Assembly: GCF_001649575.2 (NCBI RefSeq)
Contig: NC_051452.1
Span: 1,336,089 to 1,400,088, forward strand
Source: Kryptolebias marmoratus
Taxonomy: Eukaryota > Chordata > Actinopteri > Cyprinodontiformes > Rivulidae
Direction: 5' to 3'
Length of the DNA stretch: 64,000 nt
Part shown: positions 49,059 to 61,131 of the stretch, one piece after another
Position numbering within the stretch: the stretch's first letter is position 1
Layout: the number at the start of each line of letters is the position of its first letter
Made by a program: the position numbers and the translations under genes
The notes under the pieces: generated by a model
Databases searched by the model: none
Seen by the model: only the letters and a program-made list of their open reading frames with translations
What the model was told of the DNA's origin: nothing

Positions 49059-50629
49059 CTTTATGGTTAAAACCTTAAACTGAAGGCAGGATGAACCAAA
49101 AGACAAAATCATGAGTAGATCCTTTTTATATCCAGTCAACATGAGAAAAAATGCAATTGGGGATTGGAGTCTGGATCCAGTTCCCTGTCAGTGACACCGA
49201 ATGTCACGCGTTGACCAGGAGGGTCGAGCTCCAGGCCTCATGGGCCACCGTCCTTTTCCTGCTCCAACACATTTCATTCAAGCGGTTTAATTACCGCGTC
49301 ACCAATTCATCAAGTTCCACAGAAGCACGTCCACGAGTCAGCCGTTTAAAATCCAGCGTTTTAAAGCAAGAACGCACCTAAAACGTGCAGGAGCGTGGAC
49401 CCATAGGAGCAGAGTGATGCAGGAATTGTGACAAAATTTGTTTTCCTTTACCGGGGGAGTATAAAGGACTAGAAAGACCTGGCGGTATGCGAAGTGGAAG
49501 TGGGCGTAACCCTGCCTGAACCGCCACAGCGCAACAGTTAGGAGGAGATTGTACCGTGTTGTCAGTGTCGCCCTAACAAGTGTCCAGCTCCATCTTACAA
49601 GAAAAAGGGCAACAAACGCCATTGTTCTGTTATTCAGAACTCACTTGAGTCCTTTTTTTTTTTTTTTCTTCCTGTTGACCTTGTTTGCAGCAGTCGTGTG
49701 AAGTCCAGCTGGCTCTCATCTCCAGATAAGGCGAAGGCGGCGGGCGCCGTCCCCGAGGGCTGTAGAGTTCACCGTCAGCCGTCTTTTCCTTCCACCAAAG
49801 TCTTTTCGACCGGCTCGGTAACGAACTCGAAGCCAAGGGTGGCGACCTTTCGCTCTCCCCGTTCACGGCCCCCGTTCCTTCTGAACTGCCATTTAGACGA
49901 GCGAAATGCCAGCATCTGTTCAGTTCAGTTGTCATTTTGTAGCTGTAAACAAGGAAGGTTAATGGGATACAGCAGAAACCAGATGACTACTTCCACCAAC
50001 ACACTCTATAATTTATTACTAAAGAAAACAAGTCTTTTGTTTTTTATTTGATTTATTATTTTTATTTATTTTTTTTCTCAAAGCAGGTCATGCGGGATAT
50101 TTGTGTATCGTAGCAACTGGTGTCACCTTCTGGCCTCAGGCTACATACTGTGGCGTTGATCATTTTTGTAGTTATATTTTTTTATAAACGTTCATGCATC
50201 TTTATAGACCTCATGTCGTGTCACTGATACGCAGGAAATTGTTTTTGTGTATTCAGAAACGATGTAAAACAAGAGGTTGGCTCAAACTAAATGCTCCGTG
50301 TCAAGAGTTTTACGAAATGTATTGAATATATAACACGAGTTTGTTTTTTGTTTTTTTTCAATTTTAGTGGACGACGGAGCATCAACATAAGAGGAAGAGC
50401 AGTCCACGTTGACAAGGTAAGCTCGCCACTTGAAACACAAGCAAAAACTTCCTCTCTTTTCTGGTTGTCGTTTCCTGTCCAACCTTTGCGAAGGTTGATG
50501 TAGTGAAATTACAAATCGTCCAAAAGCCTTTTTGGCTAAATTGACAATGCATTTGTAGCCTCTGTAGTTTCAGCCTCGTCTTAAAGAGCTAATCTAGCCA
50601 TTTCTGCAAATAGCCACAAAAATTCCATG
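49059..50629. other. Intergenic, no recognisable gene
   Basis: No supported gene. 'gtgtcaccttctggcctcaggct' near 50122 resembles the end of common dispersed repeats, but no boundaries are clear. Confidence 0.4.
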
Positions 50630-51139
50630 TAAATAATAGGGTTGAGGTACGGATAAAGCATTTTCTGACGAATACGAGCATGATACGAGTAAAAACTCGT
50701 CCATATCCGTGCCTGTCCCGAAGGAAAAATCCTCATTGGGTAACTAGCTGTTTTCACGGTCTGTGATTGGCCAGTCACAGAGCGCCCACCCCTCCCTACA
50801 GACACATACGTCTCTGCAGCGACAGCTATGTCTCGACTCGCACACAGACACAGAGAGCGACAGATCTCTCTGTGGTTGGCTTGACTGTAGCTTATGCTGC
50901 CAGTACTCCTTAGGTTTTCTTCGGCTCGCCTCTATTTTGGTTTGTACGATATTAAAAGTTACTGGGTGAACTTTATTTCGTAACACACGCGGCGCATTTG
51001 ACAAGGCAGAGCTGAAAACGGCTCGTGTCAAACATCGGCCACCCACTGTCTGCTTTCTCCAAGTTTGGCTGGTGTTATGTCACACCCACTTCCCGCTTAG
51101 GCCCCGCCCACTCCAAGTACAGATACAGATAATTTAGAT
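50630..51139 (+). repeat. Dispersed fish repeat, class uncertain
   Basis: Starts near 'ttgaggtacggataaagcat', then 'aatacgagcatgatacgag', 'cacggtctgtgattggcca', 'ttggcttgactgtagctta', 'cggccacccactgtctgct' and 'cttaggccccgcccac'. I recognise it as a common multi-copy sequence in fish genomes. It has no ORF, and its superfamily is unclear to me. Confidence 0.45.
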
Positions 51140-51547
51140 CTGGGGTGTCAAACCCAGTGACGCAAGGGGGCCAAAATTAAAAATTTGGTCCTGGCCAAGG
51201 GCCAATCATGATCAATATTTATAAAAAATTACATAAATTAATTGGTTTTAGATGTATTATGTCAAATCTTTCGTATAGAAATATCAATGACCTTTTCCCA
51301 GTTCCAGATTATACAGAATTTAGAGCAAACAGACTTTAATGAACACAGACAAATAGATCAAACTTCAAAAATCTCATCATTAGCAGTCATTTCTTACACC
51401 TCATGCAGCTTTTAAATGAATTTTTTAACATTAAAACAGATTTTTTTTAAAAAGCCATCAACAAAAACCTGATCATACAGAAATTAAAACTATATATTGT
51501 TGGCTTCTAAGTCACTGTCGAGAGAAAACTTCACTAATTAGGCTCAG
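51140..51547 (+). mobile_element. hAT-type MITE (GGGGTGTCAAAC family), copy 3, runs into gap
   Basis: Starts CTGGGGTGTCAAACCCAGTG, then 'gggccaaaattaaaaatttg'. It is homologous in reverse to 36276 down to about 35890. The right end is lost in the gap 51548-52268. It abuts the repeat at 50630-51139. Confidence 0.7.
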
Positions 51548-52268
51548 NNNNNNNNNNNNNNNNNNNNNNNNNNNNNNNNNNNNNNNNNNNNNNNNNNNNN
51601 NNNNNNNNNNNNNNNNNNNNNNNNNNNNNNNNNNNNNNNNNNNNNNNNNNNNNNNNNNNNNNNNNNNNNNNNNNNNNNNNNNNNNNNNNNNNNNNNNNNN
51701 NNNNNNNNNNNNNNNNNNNNNNNNNNNNNNNNNNNNNNNNNNNNNNNNNNNNNNNNNNNNNNNNNNNNNNNNNNNNNNNNNNNNNNNNNNNNNNNNNNNN
51801 NNNNNNNNNNNNNNNNNNNNNNNNNNNNNNNNNNNNNNNNNNNNNNNNNNNNNNNNNNNNNNNNNNNNNNNNNNNNNNNNNNNNNNNNNNNNNNNNNNNN
51901 NNNNNNNNNNNNNNNNNNNNNNNNNNNNNNNNNNNNNNNNNNNNNNNNNNNNNNNNNNNNNNNNNNNNNNNNNNNNNNNNNNNNNNNNNNNNNNNNNNNN
52001 NNNNNNNNNNNNNNNNNNNNNNNNNNNNNNNNNNNNNNNNNNNNNNNNNNNNNNNNNNNNNNNNNNNNNNNNNNNNNNNNNNNNNNNNNNNNNNNNNNNN
52101 NNNNNNNNNNNNNNNNNNNNNNNNNNNNNNNNNNNNNNNNNNNNNNNNNNNNNNNNNNNNNNNNNNNNNNNNNNNNNNNNNNNNNNNNNNNNNNNNNNNN
52201 NNNNNNNNNNNNNNNNNNNNNNNNNNNNNNNNNNNNNNNNNNNNNNNNNNNNNNNNNNNNNNNNNNNN

Positions 52269-52435
52269 GCTGAAGGGACTATGTTTCTCGGCTGGCCTGG
52301 GAACGCCTTGGGATTCCCCCGGAGGAGCTGGCCCAAGTGGCTGGGGAGAGGGAAGTCTGGGTCTCCCTGCTTAGGCTGCTGCCCCCGCGACCCAACCCCG
52401 GATAAGCGGAAGACAATAGATGGATGGATGGATGG
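52269..52435 (+). mobile_element. RTE-like (Rex3-type) LINE 3' end
   Basis: 'ggcctgggaacgccttggg', 'gtggctggggagagggaagt', 'ctgcccccgcgacccaaccc' and 'cggataagcggaagac' followed by (GATG)n are the familiar 3' end of a very common fish LINE. I assign it to the RTE/Rex3 group from memory; the class is less certain than the LINE nature. The 5' part is in the gap. Confidence 0.65.
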
Positions 52436-55183
52436 TCCATGAAATGCCGTTTTTTTTTTAAATGTGTTATAAAATTCCACCAATCCCCTTTAGTCTTGGC
52501 TGCATTTGGACTAGCCGTTAGCTCGTCAGTGCTGTCAGTTGTAAACCATCCTAAAACGAAGGATTTGAGCAGCTATCTACAACATTTCCACGGAATCCCA
52601 CTTCAAAATGGCTGGAATATCTTTTTAAACTGGTGACCTGCTGCCGGTTGACCAGTATAGCAAAACTCCTGGAAAGTGGGGATTAAAGTAAAGTTTCAAG
52701 TGTAAAAATAAACGCCGGCGAACAGGTTTTGTGGCGCTAAATTTGAAGGACATTTTCAAAGTGCTTTCTTTAAAATCCCTCTCGACTTCAGAACGGCAGC
52801 CGAATTTGGTGTTCGCTGCGGCGAGGACCGTACGAACCTTCGGGGAGAAAGCGGCAGAATCTGCGCCCGGCCTTTTTAAACCTCTGCATTGTTTCCGAGG
52901 CAATTATCTGCGTCTGTTGCTGCCCGGGAGAAGTGCACCAATTTCAGAGCAGCGATTGCAGGGAACAAGGCATCCGGCAAGAACGTATATTTAATGAAAG
53001 TTTGATTTCAAGCGTTAGAAGCCCNNNNNNNNNNNNNNNNNNNNNNNNNNCCTTCCTTACCCGTCCCATTTTTGCCAATTTCAGAACCGGTCAAATCCAT
53101 CCCCTGGTTTTTCTAATCTGATGAAGGAGGCACAGCTATTCAGCTAAAAAAATGCTCAGCACTTTGAAACCATTCAGTGCAATTTCATTTGGAGACTTGT
53201 CCCATTTTCAAAAGTAGTCCTACTCACGATATTATGTGCCGCGTATCACGGAGCACTCAAATATAATTTCCAGCGAGAAACTGGCTAATCGTCGGGATTC
53301 GTGACGAGGAACAAAGTCACGTAAAGTTCATCTGCAAGTTTGGCGCCCCGTGGCCCCATGGCTGCCTGAAACGTGTACGTGTGTGTGTGTGTGTGTGTTT
53401 GACTCCCTCTCACCTCAGGCGCTGATCAACAGCAGCAAATTAACTATCATACTCTGCAGCAAACAAGGGCCTCCGTCAGCTCCGCTCTTCTAAAGCTTAT
53501 CTCCACTGTCAAGGCGTTCACTTGTTTAATCATAACTGTCTTCACAACTGCAGTAATTGTTTCCACTCAGGAGGGGCTTTCAGGGGTTTAGGAAATTGGC
53601 TTTTTATGCCACATTAATTCCCTTCTCATTTATTTGTTTTTCCCTTTTTTTTTTCTTGTGTGTGTGTTTGGTCCTCTTCCAATTTGTCCCATTCATGTCC
53701 CCTCATTCCATCATCTAATCAGCTGCATTTACTACGCAAACAGTCCGTCTCCCGGTTTATGCTAATGAACATTAGCTCCTCTGTGAAATTTCCATTCTCC
53801 AGAAGCGACGGAAGCTTTACTTGCAGGGCGACGACCCAACGTCGGTCGGGGTGTCCTGAATTGGGGATCGGCTTTTTTGGCTGAGCTTAAATGGCAGCAT
53901 GAGGTACGGTTAAAATTCGACATTTTGACAAGCTGGAATTTTGACGGGATTAGTGGTTTTCTTCTTCAGCACGTTTTGCACAAACGTCAGACCCAAACAA
54001 AGTCCCTTCTGAGGACATAAACATCAAGCTTGTTTCCAATGTCCAATAATTGGCTTGGACTTGAAAGGAAACCAAGCACGGTTGTGCATGGCTGTAATAA
54101 ACACAAGTTACTAACTGAAAACACCAAGTTTAGTTCTCAGTAGAGACTGTGGTTCAGTCAGGGCAATCGCTTGTCACTTTCCCCATCTGTAATCGTGGAA
54201 GGCTTTTCCAACAGCTTCCATGTTTTTAGGAGGGTTGCTGCTTTACAACGTCCAAATATGGAACGCCTGAGGCAGGGAACAGCGGCAGCCAAGACCCCTG
54301 TGATACAGAACGGAGCAGCGTCAGCAACGGACACGACACTGCTGAGGGCAGGCGGCAAAAGCGGGGGACGAGTTATCGATTAGAACTAGACACGGGACAG
54401 GGAGCTGGAAGCTGAAGCCTCAAAGGACGAGCGCTCCCCCCTTTTATAAGATGCAGATTTTAGGTCCCGCCCTTCTATGTAAACGAACGGGACATTTTCC
54501 TCGTTTAAAAAAAAATGCACATACACTTCAGGCATTCGATTTTTGTTGTTTCAGGTATTTCTTACTTTGCAACTGACGGTTTTAATACGTTTAGCTTTTA
54601 GTTGTATAAGGGTTTTTAAAAATGTCATGTTACCATGTGACTAACCGTTCAAAAGAGATCCCTTCAAAGGGCCAAAAATCCCTTTTAAAAAAAAAAAAGC
54701 TGTCATCCCATTTTAGTAGGCCTTCCTAATACAACAATAGATTTTTAAAATTTCTACCGAAAACCCTCAAACAAAAAAGGTTAGACGACGGTCTCCTTGC
54801 ACTGTGGTCTTTTAAAGTTCAAACTAAGCTATAGAGTCAATAAAACGAATAAAACCCAGAATTACAGCGATGGGGATGCTTTGCAAAAAAAAAGGGAAAC
54901 TGGTTCTTTTAAGTTTTACAAGTTAAATGGCTTCAAATATACATTTGCTCCCACAGTAACATCTAGTTTGTCCGTCTGGTAAATAAACCAATAAACCTGT
55001 CAGATTTAATGAACATATGAATGTGGGAGACGTAGACAAAGCAGCTTGAAATCCTCGTTTATTTATATTGAAGAACAATTTGAGCACATCGTCAGCGCTT
55101 TGAAACGTAGACCCCTGATAACTAACTTAGTACAGTCTTTTAAAACTTTTGTTTTATAACAAATATTTGGCTTTCAACAAATT
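52436..55183. other. Intergenic; possible conserved noncoding element
   Basis: No supported gene. It includes a small gap (53025-53050) and a (GT)n tract near 53378-53398. 53400-53575 (ctcacctcaggcgctgatca, aaattaactatcatactc, gcttatctccactgtcaagg) is unique-looking and is the best conserved-element candidate in this stretch. Confidence 0.4.
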
Positions 55184-55310
55184 TACTGTATTTTCCGGAC
55201 TATAAGGCGCACTTAAAAGGCTTTAATTTTCTCAAAAAATGACAGTGCGCCTTATATATGTAAGAAATCGTAATGTTTTTGGTAAACTACAAAGCTGCAC
55301 CGCTGGCAGC
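55184..55310 (+). mobile_element. MITE end of the 'tattttccggactataaggcgca' family
   Basis: TACTGTATTTTCCGGACTAT, then 'aaggcgcacttaaaaggctt', and an inverted 'cagtgcgccttatatatgt' a little further on. It is homologous to the right end of the element at 47800-49058. The other end was not found. Confidence 0.65.
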
Positions 55311-55945
55311 CGAACCAGCGCCGTTAGAGCACCGAAATCGTCCATTTTAGATCTTTTTTTCCATTTAGGCTAAAACACTATGACCACTTAGCCTCAGAAA
55401 CGACTTAATTGTACGGCAGTCCGTTCTGTCAGCGCCTTTAGTCTCTTTCCAATCTCGTGTGTAGTTTACCCGTTTCTGGTTTTAAATCTTACAAAAGGGT
55501 CAAAACTGTACAAATTCTCTCAATAATTAAGGTAAAGTTGGTACTAACATCCCAAAAACCCCACTTTAAATGTAAGAATGTTTAAATTTTCAGTCAAAGA
55601 AGAGGTTACAGACTTGAAGGAATCGTTGAACTGCGCTCTTTTTTTTTTTTGGCATCTTAAGTTTCTTTTTCCAGGTTTTGGCATCGAAGCAATCAGTTCG
55701 TAACCCTTCGAGGCCGGCTCGAGATTAGAATCCTCAGATTTTATGCCAGACTCTATCCAGATAACGTGGTAATCATTCACTGGATTAAACCGGCTTCTTC
55801 CTCCTCCTCCTCACACTTTCGCCTAGTCTAATTATTTCCCCCCCCCAAAAAATTAAAATCCTGGAATTCCCGCTCGTTTAAAACCGTTTGAACGATCTCA
55901 GGGGCGCACTGGTGTCGAACAAAAAAGAAATATTGAGCAAGTGCA
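55311..55945. other. Intergenic, no recognisable gene
   Basis: No supported gene or mobile element; AT-rich, with poly-T (55641-55651) and (TCC)n (55798-55810) tracts. Confidence 0.4.
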
Positions 55946-56192
55946 GTGTGTGTGTGTGTGTGTGTGTACTTGTATTTGCTACATTGTGGGGACATATACT
56001 AACTTGTGAGGACCAACTGAGGAGAAATGATGTTTTTGGGTTAGGGGTTCGGTTTAGGACTAAGGTGTGAATTAAGTTTAGGTTTGGTTTAGGGTTAGGT
56101 ATGTACTGGTAAGGGTCAGGGTGTAGAAATGAATGGAAGTCAATGGAAAGTCCCTGCAAAGATAGAGAGACATAACATGTGTGTGTGTGTGT
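55946..56192 (+). repeat. Uninterrupted copy of the TG-flanked, TTAGGG-like repeat
   Basis: Runs from (TG)n through tacattgtggggacatatac, gggttaggggttcggtttag, ggactaag (56057-56064), agtcaatggaaagtcc and agatagagagacat to a second (GT)n. It is homologous to 21086-22222 but without the hAT insertion and without the hairpin. It is therefore a natural pre-insertion site. Confidence 0.8.
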
Positions 56193-56975
56193 AAGGGGGG
56201 TTCTAAATTATTTCTGAGACCTGTGCAGTTTGAACTGAAGAGACCAAAGGACATCTCTCACCTGGTCTCCATGACAGCCTGAGGCAAATTAATCCAGCCG
56301 GGGCCTGACCGTTAGAGCAGTGTGTGTGTGTGTGTGTGAATTTGGATACCACAGCTGCTTCCTAATCTTTTGTCACAACTAGCCCAGGCGCTCCTCCTTT
56401 GGGGCAATTAGTGCTGATTAGGATTACCATAAGGCCAAAGGCTGGAACATCTTCACTGTCTAATGACATCAAATCATTTATCCACCTGGTCTTGTTGCTC
56501 TGAAAATGAAGGTTCATATTTCATTTTTTGCTCCCTATATTACTGTGAAACTCAAGCCCATTACAGTGAAGGGTTTTGAACCCTAATAAGAGACTAAAGC
56601 TCTGTCCACACTACTCTGGATATTTAAAAAAAACTATTTCCTGCTGCGTTTGCACCTCAAACGATTGGGGGGGGGGACTAAACAAATCCTTTTAAAAGTG
56701 GAGATAAATTAAAACTGTACCAGAGGTTTTCAGAAACGACGATCTAACAGTCCATTAAAACCAACACGGAGCTGTTTTTACCCGTTTTATTTCCTACATC
56801 GGCCTGGCTTTAACCTGATCCTGTCACCGCTAAGGTGACCAGAAAGGAAACTCTAAAGAGTCGTTAAAAATTAAAACAATTATTTTGGAAAAAGCTTTAG
56901 TCAAGCTAAGCACGTTTTGTACTTTGATGTTGCTAATGTGGACGTTATTGCCAACTAGTGGCGCAGTATGGGTAT
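56193..56975. other. Intergenic; possible conserved noncoding element
   Basis: No gene. 56340-56515 (tttggataccacagctgctt, gcaattagtgctgattagga, aatgacatcaaatcattta) is complex, free of repeats and rich in homeodomain- and bZIP-like cores; I rate it the best conserved-element candidate in the window. A (TG)n tract lies at about 56320-56338. A 'gccaactagtggcgcagta' phrase at 56950-56968 resembles 40349-40367 and may be a repeat end. Confidence 0.4.
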
Positions 56976-57030
56976 TGTCACAACCTGGCTCAGAGACTGT
57001 GACAAAACAAAGGACACAAGAATGATATTT

Positions 57031-57901
57031 CAATCGCAACTTTTTGCAACTTTGCCTAAAACACCGCAACTTTCCCGCAACTTTAACCCAATATTTATTG
57101 TTTCTAAAGTGATTCGCCACCGTTTCTGCGGTCTAGTCTCTTCTTTGTGGGTTTGTGTAGCGTGGAATACAAAATAACCCCGAATAACTCAGGAAGAAGA
57201 CACGTGACGTCACTTCCTGTTAACATCAGAATGCCGGGAGCGTGCAGGAGCAGCGACCGAAGCCAAAATNTGTCAGTTTTGTCTACTTTATGATCTCAGT
57301 TGACACCTGGAAATATTTCAGCTTTAAATTGGGTCACAAACCAAAAAAATAAAAAAAAAACCATCTAGTTTATTGTACGCATAGGAACATAAAAGGTTTG
57401 GATGTCAGATCAGTATTATTTTTAATAAAGCAGACAAATAAAAAGGTAATTTGTCTGAGGTTGACAAAATAAATCAAATATTTTGACTTTAAAACAACCT
57501 AAATAAGGATATAAATGATGGAGGACAAATGGTTGAAGACGAACAAAAACAGAACAAAAGCCAAAACTTCCAGAACCGACCCGAGGGCTAAGAATAAACT
57601 CCAAAAAATACAGTAAATCGTCCTGCAGTGTAATCATGGAACATAAACGCATCGACAAACACTTTGTGTCTGCAAAACATGTGAGGAGAGCTGCAGACCA
57701 GGGACGATCCAGAAATGCTCTTGAATGTCAGTTTAGAAGCTATCAAAGTTCTCAAATAAAGCACCTTTTGAGAATGTCAATGTTTGTTGGGAATTATCTT
57801 ACAAAACTAGGAAGTATTTTTGGTTTAGATATTAAAAGTTATGGTTGTTTATTGATTTTAGTAAAAAAAAACTTAACTTTTAGGAAAATGCCCGCGAAAT
57901 C
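57031..57901 (+). mobile_element. hAT-like element, copy D, disrupted
   Basis: Left part 57031-57269 ('gcaactttttgcaacttt', 'gattcgccaccgtttctgc', 'gaccgaagccaaaat') and right part 57620-57901 ('gtcctgcagtgtaatcatgg', ORF MEHKRIDKHFVSAKH onward to 57908). Compared with copies A and B, about 75 bp in the middle, including the MCANASHLPTK codons, is replaced by a 349-bp foreign block with an N at the left junction. The terminal repeats are truncated. Confidence 0.7.
57271..57619. repeat. 349-bp block identical to 63017-63365
   Basis: Begins tgtcagttttgtctacttta and ends aatacagtaaatc. By eye there is no difference from 63017-63365, poly-A runs included. It interrupts hAT-like copy D. The identity and the N at 57270 point to an assembly insertion or a very recent copy. 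Confidence 0.9.
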
Positions 57902-58093
57902 AGATTGACTAATATAACCAAGACAAACCATAACCAAAGGAGGACAAACAAGGACGGGGTTAGGCCTAAAGCCCCCCACTTTGCCACACAACACCTTTCC
58001 CTTTTATACAAGACTAAATCAGCCAATCAGGTGTTCCCACTACCTGCTGCACACCTGCAACAGCTCTGTCAGTCACCTGACAGGCTCGTCACA

Positions 58094-59245
58094 GTATTTA
58101 TTGAAATCCCTCTCATCTGGTTGAAGATTTTAATTATTTTTTTTTTATAATATAAGAGAATATTTGGAGTAGTGGAGATATGGACTTAAATAATGGATGA
58201 TCAAGACCAAACGTGACAACATTCAATCGTCAAAAGAACTGGAAATCTCCATAAAATGGTAGTACTGCCCCAAGTTCTTTAATTAAACCCGAGTTTAAAA
58301 CTAAGTTTAAATGCAGCTCACAAGGCGTAAATGGCTTTGAGTTTTTTTTTGGAGAATCTCCCTTTTTTATCATTAAGATCATCACTTGGAGTTTTGCTGC
58401 TCCTGTTTGGAATAAACAACGAATTTATAGCGTGCCGGTCTGCAAAAAACGGCCTGTTGTTAAATCCAGTTTCCAAAAGCAGGTCCAGATTGGTTCGGCC
58501 TCGTGCAGAAGTTCAATAAACAAACATATTCTGCATTTATTAAACAAATTAAGAACCAGAGAAGATGAGTTAACCGTTGGTAGAAATGGTTGAGATTTGA
58601 CTCGGCTTAAAGCAGTTTATCGTAAAGCCGAGCTGCACACAGTTATTTATGTTTTTCACTTGTCATTCAGGACGCAGGGAAGACTTCTGGCATGATTTAT
58701 CCCGAACCTGTGACATCTTAGTTGTTGGTTCACCCACATTCTGCTAATCTGCCTCCCTTGCTTAATAACCCGTGAATACAGAGGTGACATTATCGCTCGC
58801 ATGAATAGGCAGGAGTCCTGAAAATGGCGGCGCTTCTATTTCTGCATGTTTCTACAGTTCTGTTTGCCTCTACCGAAATGTAGAGGTGATTGTGCGCCAT
58901 CGGAGGTATATGTGCTCGTGAGGTTCTCCTTTTCCTTCGTCTCCCCTCGACGTTTCTTATAGATTTGAAGAAAAAGGGCGAGAGAGACAAATGGCCACTG
59001 AAGACATAAAATATTTACGCCCCATGTGTTCATTTGTTCCCCTCTCTGCCGGTCACCAATGAGTTGTCTAAGATTTCCAGGTCCTTTCAGACCCTACACG
59101 GCCGAAGGCGCATCAAACAGCTGTCTGACACTTCCAGGACTCGCACTTTGTTTTTTGTTGACCAACCTCCACAGCTCTCCGATGAGGATTTTTAAAAAAA
59201 TCTAATAAATTTGCAGCAAATGAGCAGCTACACAATGCATTCCTA
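58094..59245. other. Intergenic, no recognisable gene
   Basis: No supported gene. 58650-58810 (ggcatgatttatcccgaacc, ctgctaatctgcctcccttg, taataacccgtgaatac) is unique-looking and may be conserved noncoding DNA. Confidence 0.35.
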
Positions 59246-59875
59246 ATAAAATGGGAATGGTTGGTGATATTAACTTCCTGTTTGTGGCACATTAGTATAT
59301 GGGAGGTGCGGGGGACTTCTCAAGATGGGTGGAGACCATGGTGGCCATTTTGAAGTCGGCCATTCTTCTCACGATGATAGCAACAAACGCAGGAGAAATG
59401 CTAGCACAGGCTTCCGGTATCTGTAGCTTCAGGTGCTGCACATTTCGTATCTTCACAGCAGAGACGATCGCCTTCAGATGACCCCAAAGATAAAAGTCTA
59501 AGGGGGTCAGATTGGGAGACCTTGGGGTGCCATTCAACTGGCCTACGACGACCAATCCACTTTCCAGGAAGTGGAAGTGGGAGAAGAGGGTTGCGTTGAC
59601 AATCCAACACTTTGAACACATTTTATAAGAGAAACTTGTAAATAACTCATGAAAGAATAAAGTTACGTTAAAACCAAGCACACCGTTGTTTTTCTTGTGA
59701 AATTCCCAAGAAGTTTGATGGGTCACATGACACTCTTCCCATTGAAAAAAACGAAAGTTGGATCTAAAATGGCCGACTTCAAACTTTTCACCACCCATGT
59801 TGAAAATGTTCCCCCCTCCCGTATACTAATGTGCCACAAACAGGAAGTTAATATCACCAACCATTCCCATTTTAT
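59246..59875 (-). mobile_element. Mariner-like element with ~70-bp inverted ends and transposase remnant
   Basis: 630 bp. The ends ATAAAATGGGAATGG and CCATTCCCATTTTAT continue as near-perfect inverted repeats for about 70 bp (through 'aacttcctgtttgtggcac'). On the minus strand, PRSPNLTPLDFYLWGHLKAIV-like sequence (about 59520-59460) and 'EACASI' downstream match the C-terminal catalytic region of an IS630/Tc1/mariner-superfamily transposase. The N-terminal two thirds are deleted, and a frameshift lies just before the motif (RRRPVEWHP in another frame). It is a dead, internally deleted copy. Confidence 0.8.
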
Positions 59876-61131
59876 GAAGCTGTATCCATATAAATGGCTG
59901 ACCCTGTACAATTAAATCTAAATACATTCTGGTTGTTCACAGAGTTAAACGGACCTTCCACATCTGAAGGGTTGTGATCATCCTGCTGGAGGTGCCTCAG
60001 GCAGCAGGTCCGGAGCTACAGCTAGCTGCCGCCGCTGCTATTTGTGCTCGCGGATAACCGCGAAACCGACGGCAATCCGAAGGCGCATAAAATGGCCTTT
60101 GCGTGACCTTTGGTTTGCAAATAGCCAAATATTGTATCTTCTATCTAATGTCGTAAAGTGCGTTTTACATTTGGTGATGAGATCCATAAATAAAGCATTT
60201 TAAAAATCACAATAAAGAGTTTCATTTGTTTAGAATAAATCATGACCTGTCAGACTAGAAACTTCAGTATGTCTGAACACAACAACGATGCTTAAAAAAT
60301 TTGCAAAAAAAGTTAATTTTCTTCCCTTATAAGCATGTTTTTGCATGCTGCTTTCAGTCACCCTGGCCATTTTTTTTGGTTTTATCGTTCCTCAAAACTA
60401 GCTGAGATCGTACCGTCTGTTTTCCATCCAGTTGATTTTCTGCTTTGGTGGCTACAAGAGAAGGGGAATAAAAATTTAAAAAAAAAAACGGACAACTCTG
60501 GGCCTGGCAGTGAGATGAGTGCCGTTTCATGTGCCGGATGAGTGTTGACCCCTGAGCGGCCGTTGGCCAAAGGAGAGCTTTCATTTCCCAACCACAAAAG
60601 GCGGCGAAAACCGGGGGCCCAGGTGTGCGACGTGACGATAAGCTCCCCTCCCAATTCATCTGATCCCGGCTTTATCGCCGTCCTTTTGTCTGCCTCCTCT
60701 CGCTCCTTCCGCTTTCCTTCAGAGGCCGAGGTATAATCCCAGATAGGGTGGGATGATACGGGCAGAATAAATCCCAGGAATTCATTCTCATCTCCTGGAA
60801 GCGTTTTCTCTCACACTCCGGCTTTCTCTCTGCCTTCTCGTGTTCTCTCTGCCGGGACGGGGGAAAAGGAGAATATTTATTTCTCCAATCGTAGTGAAAT
60901 TAGAAGCCTGCCGTCACACACCGAACAGAGTAGTGATCTTATCCGTGCATCTTTTAAGATTTTTTCCGAGGTTCTGAATAAAAATGCAATTCCTATATTG
61001 ATTGCTGGACAGACCTGGATTTTTCCCCAATTTTCATCTTGTGTGAATCCACCTCTATAGGGGCTTTCGCAAAGTTTCGCTGTAGCTTATTTTTCTTACA
61101 AAGACTCATAACTCGAAGCTGGACTCCTCTT
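59876..61131. other. Intergenic; possible conserved noncoding element
   Basis: No supported gene. Contains a short repeat core at 60011-60060. 60650-60950 is pyrimidine-rich and unique-looking, with a 'ggcagaataaatcccagg' stretch, and could be conserved noncoding DNA. Confidence 0.35.

Larger units (their letters stand above)
56976..58093 (+). mobile_element. Possible solo LTR, split by a hAT-like insertion
   Basis: Starts TGTCACAACCTGGCTC and ends CTCGTCACA (TG...CA). It is flanked by identical gtat at 56972-56975 and 58094-58097. The inner 57031-57901 is hAT-like copy D, leaving about 245 bp of outer element. That outer part includes 'cccttttatacaagac' (TATA-like) and 'gccaatcaggtg' (CCAAT). 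These features fit an LTR, but no internal retroelement sequence is present and the 4-bp repeat could be chance. Confidence 0.4.
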
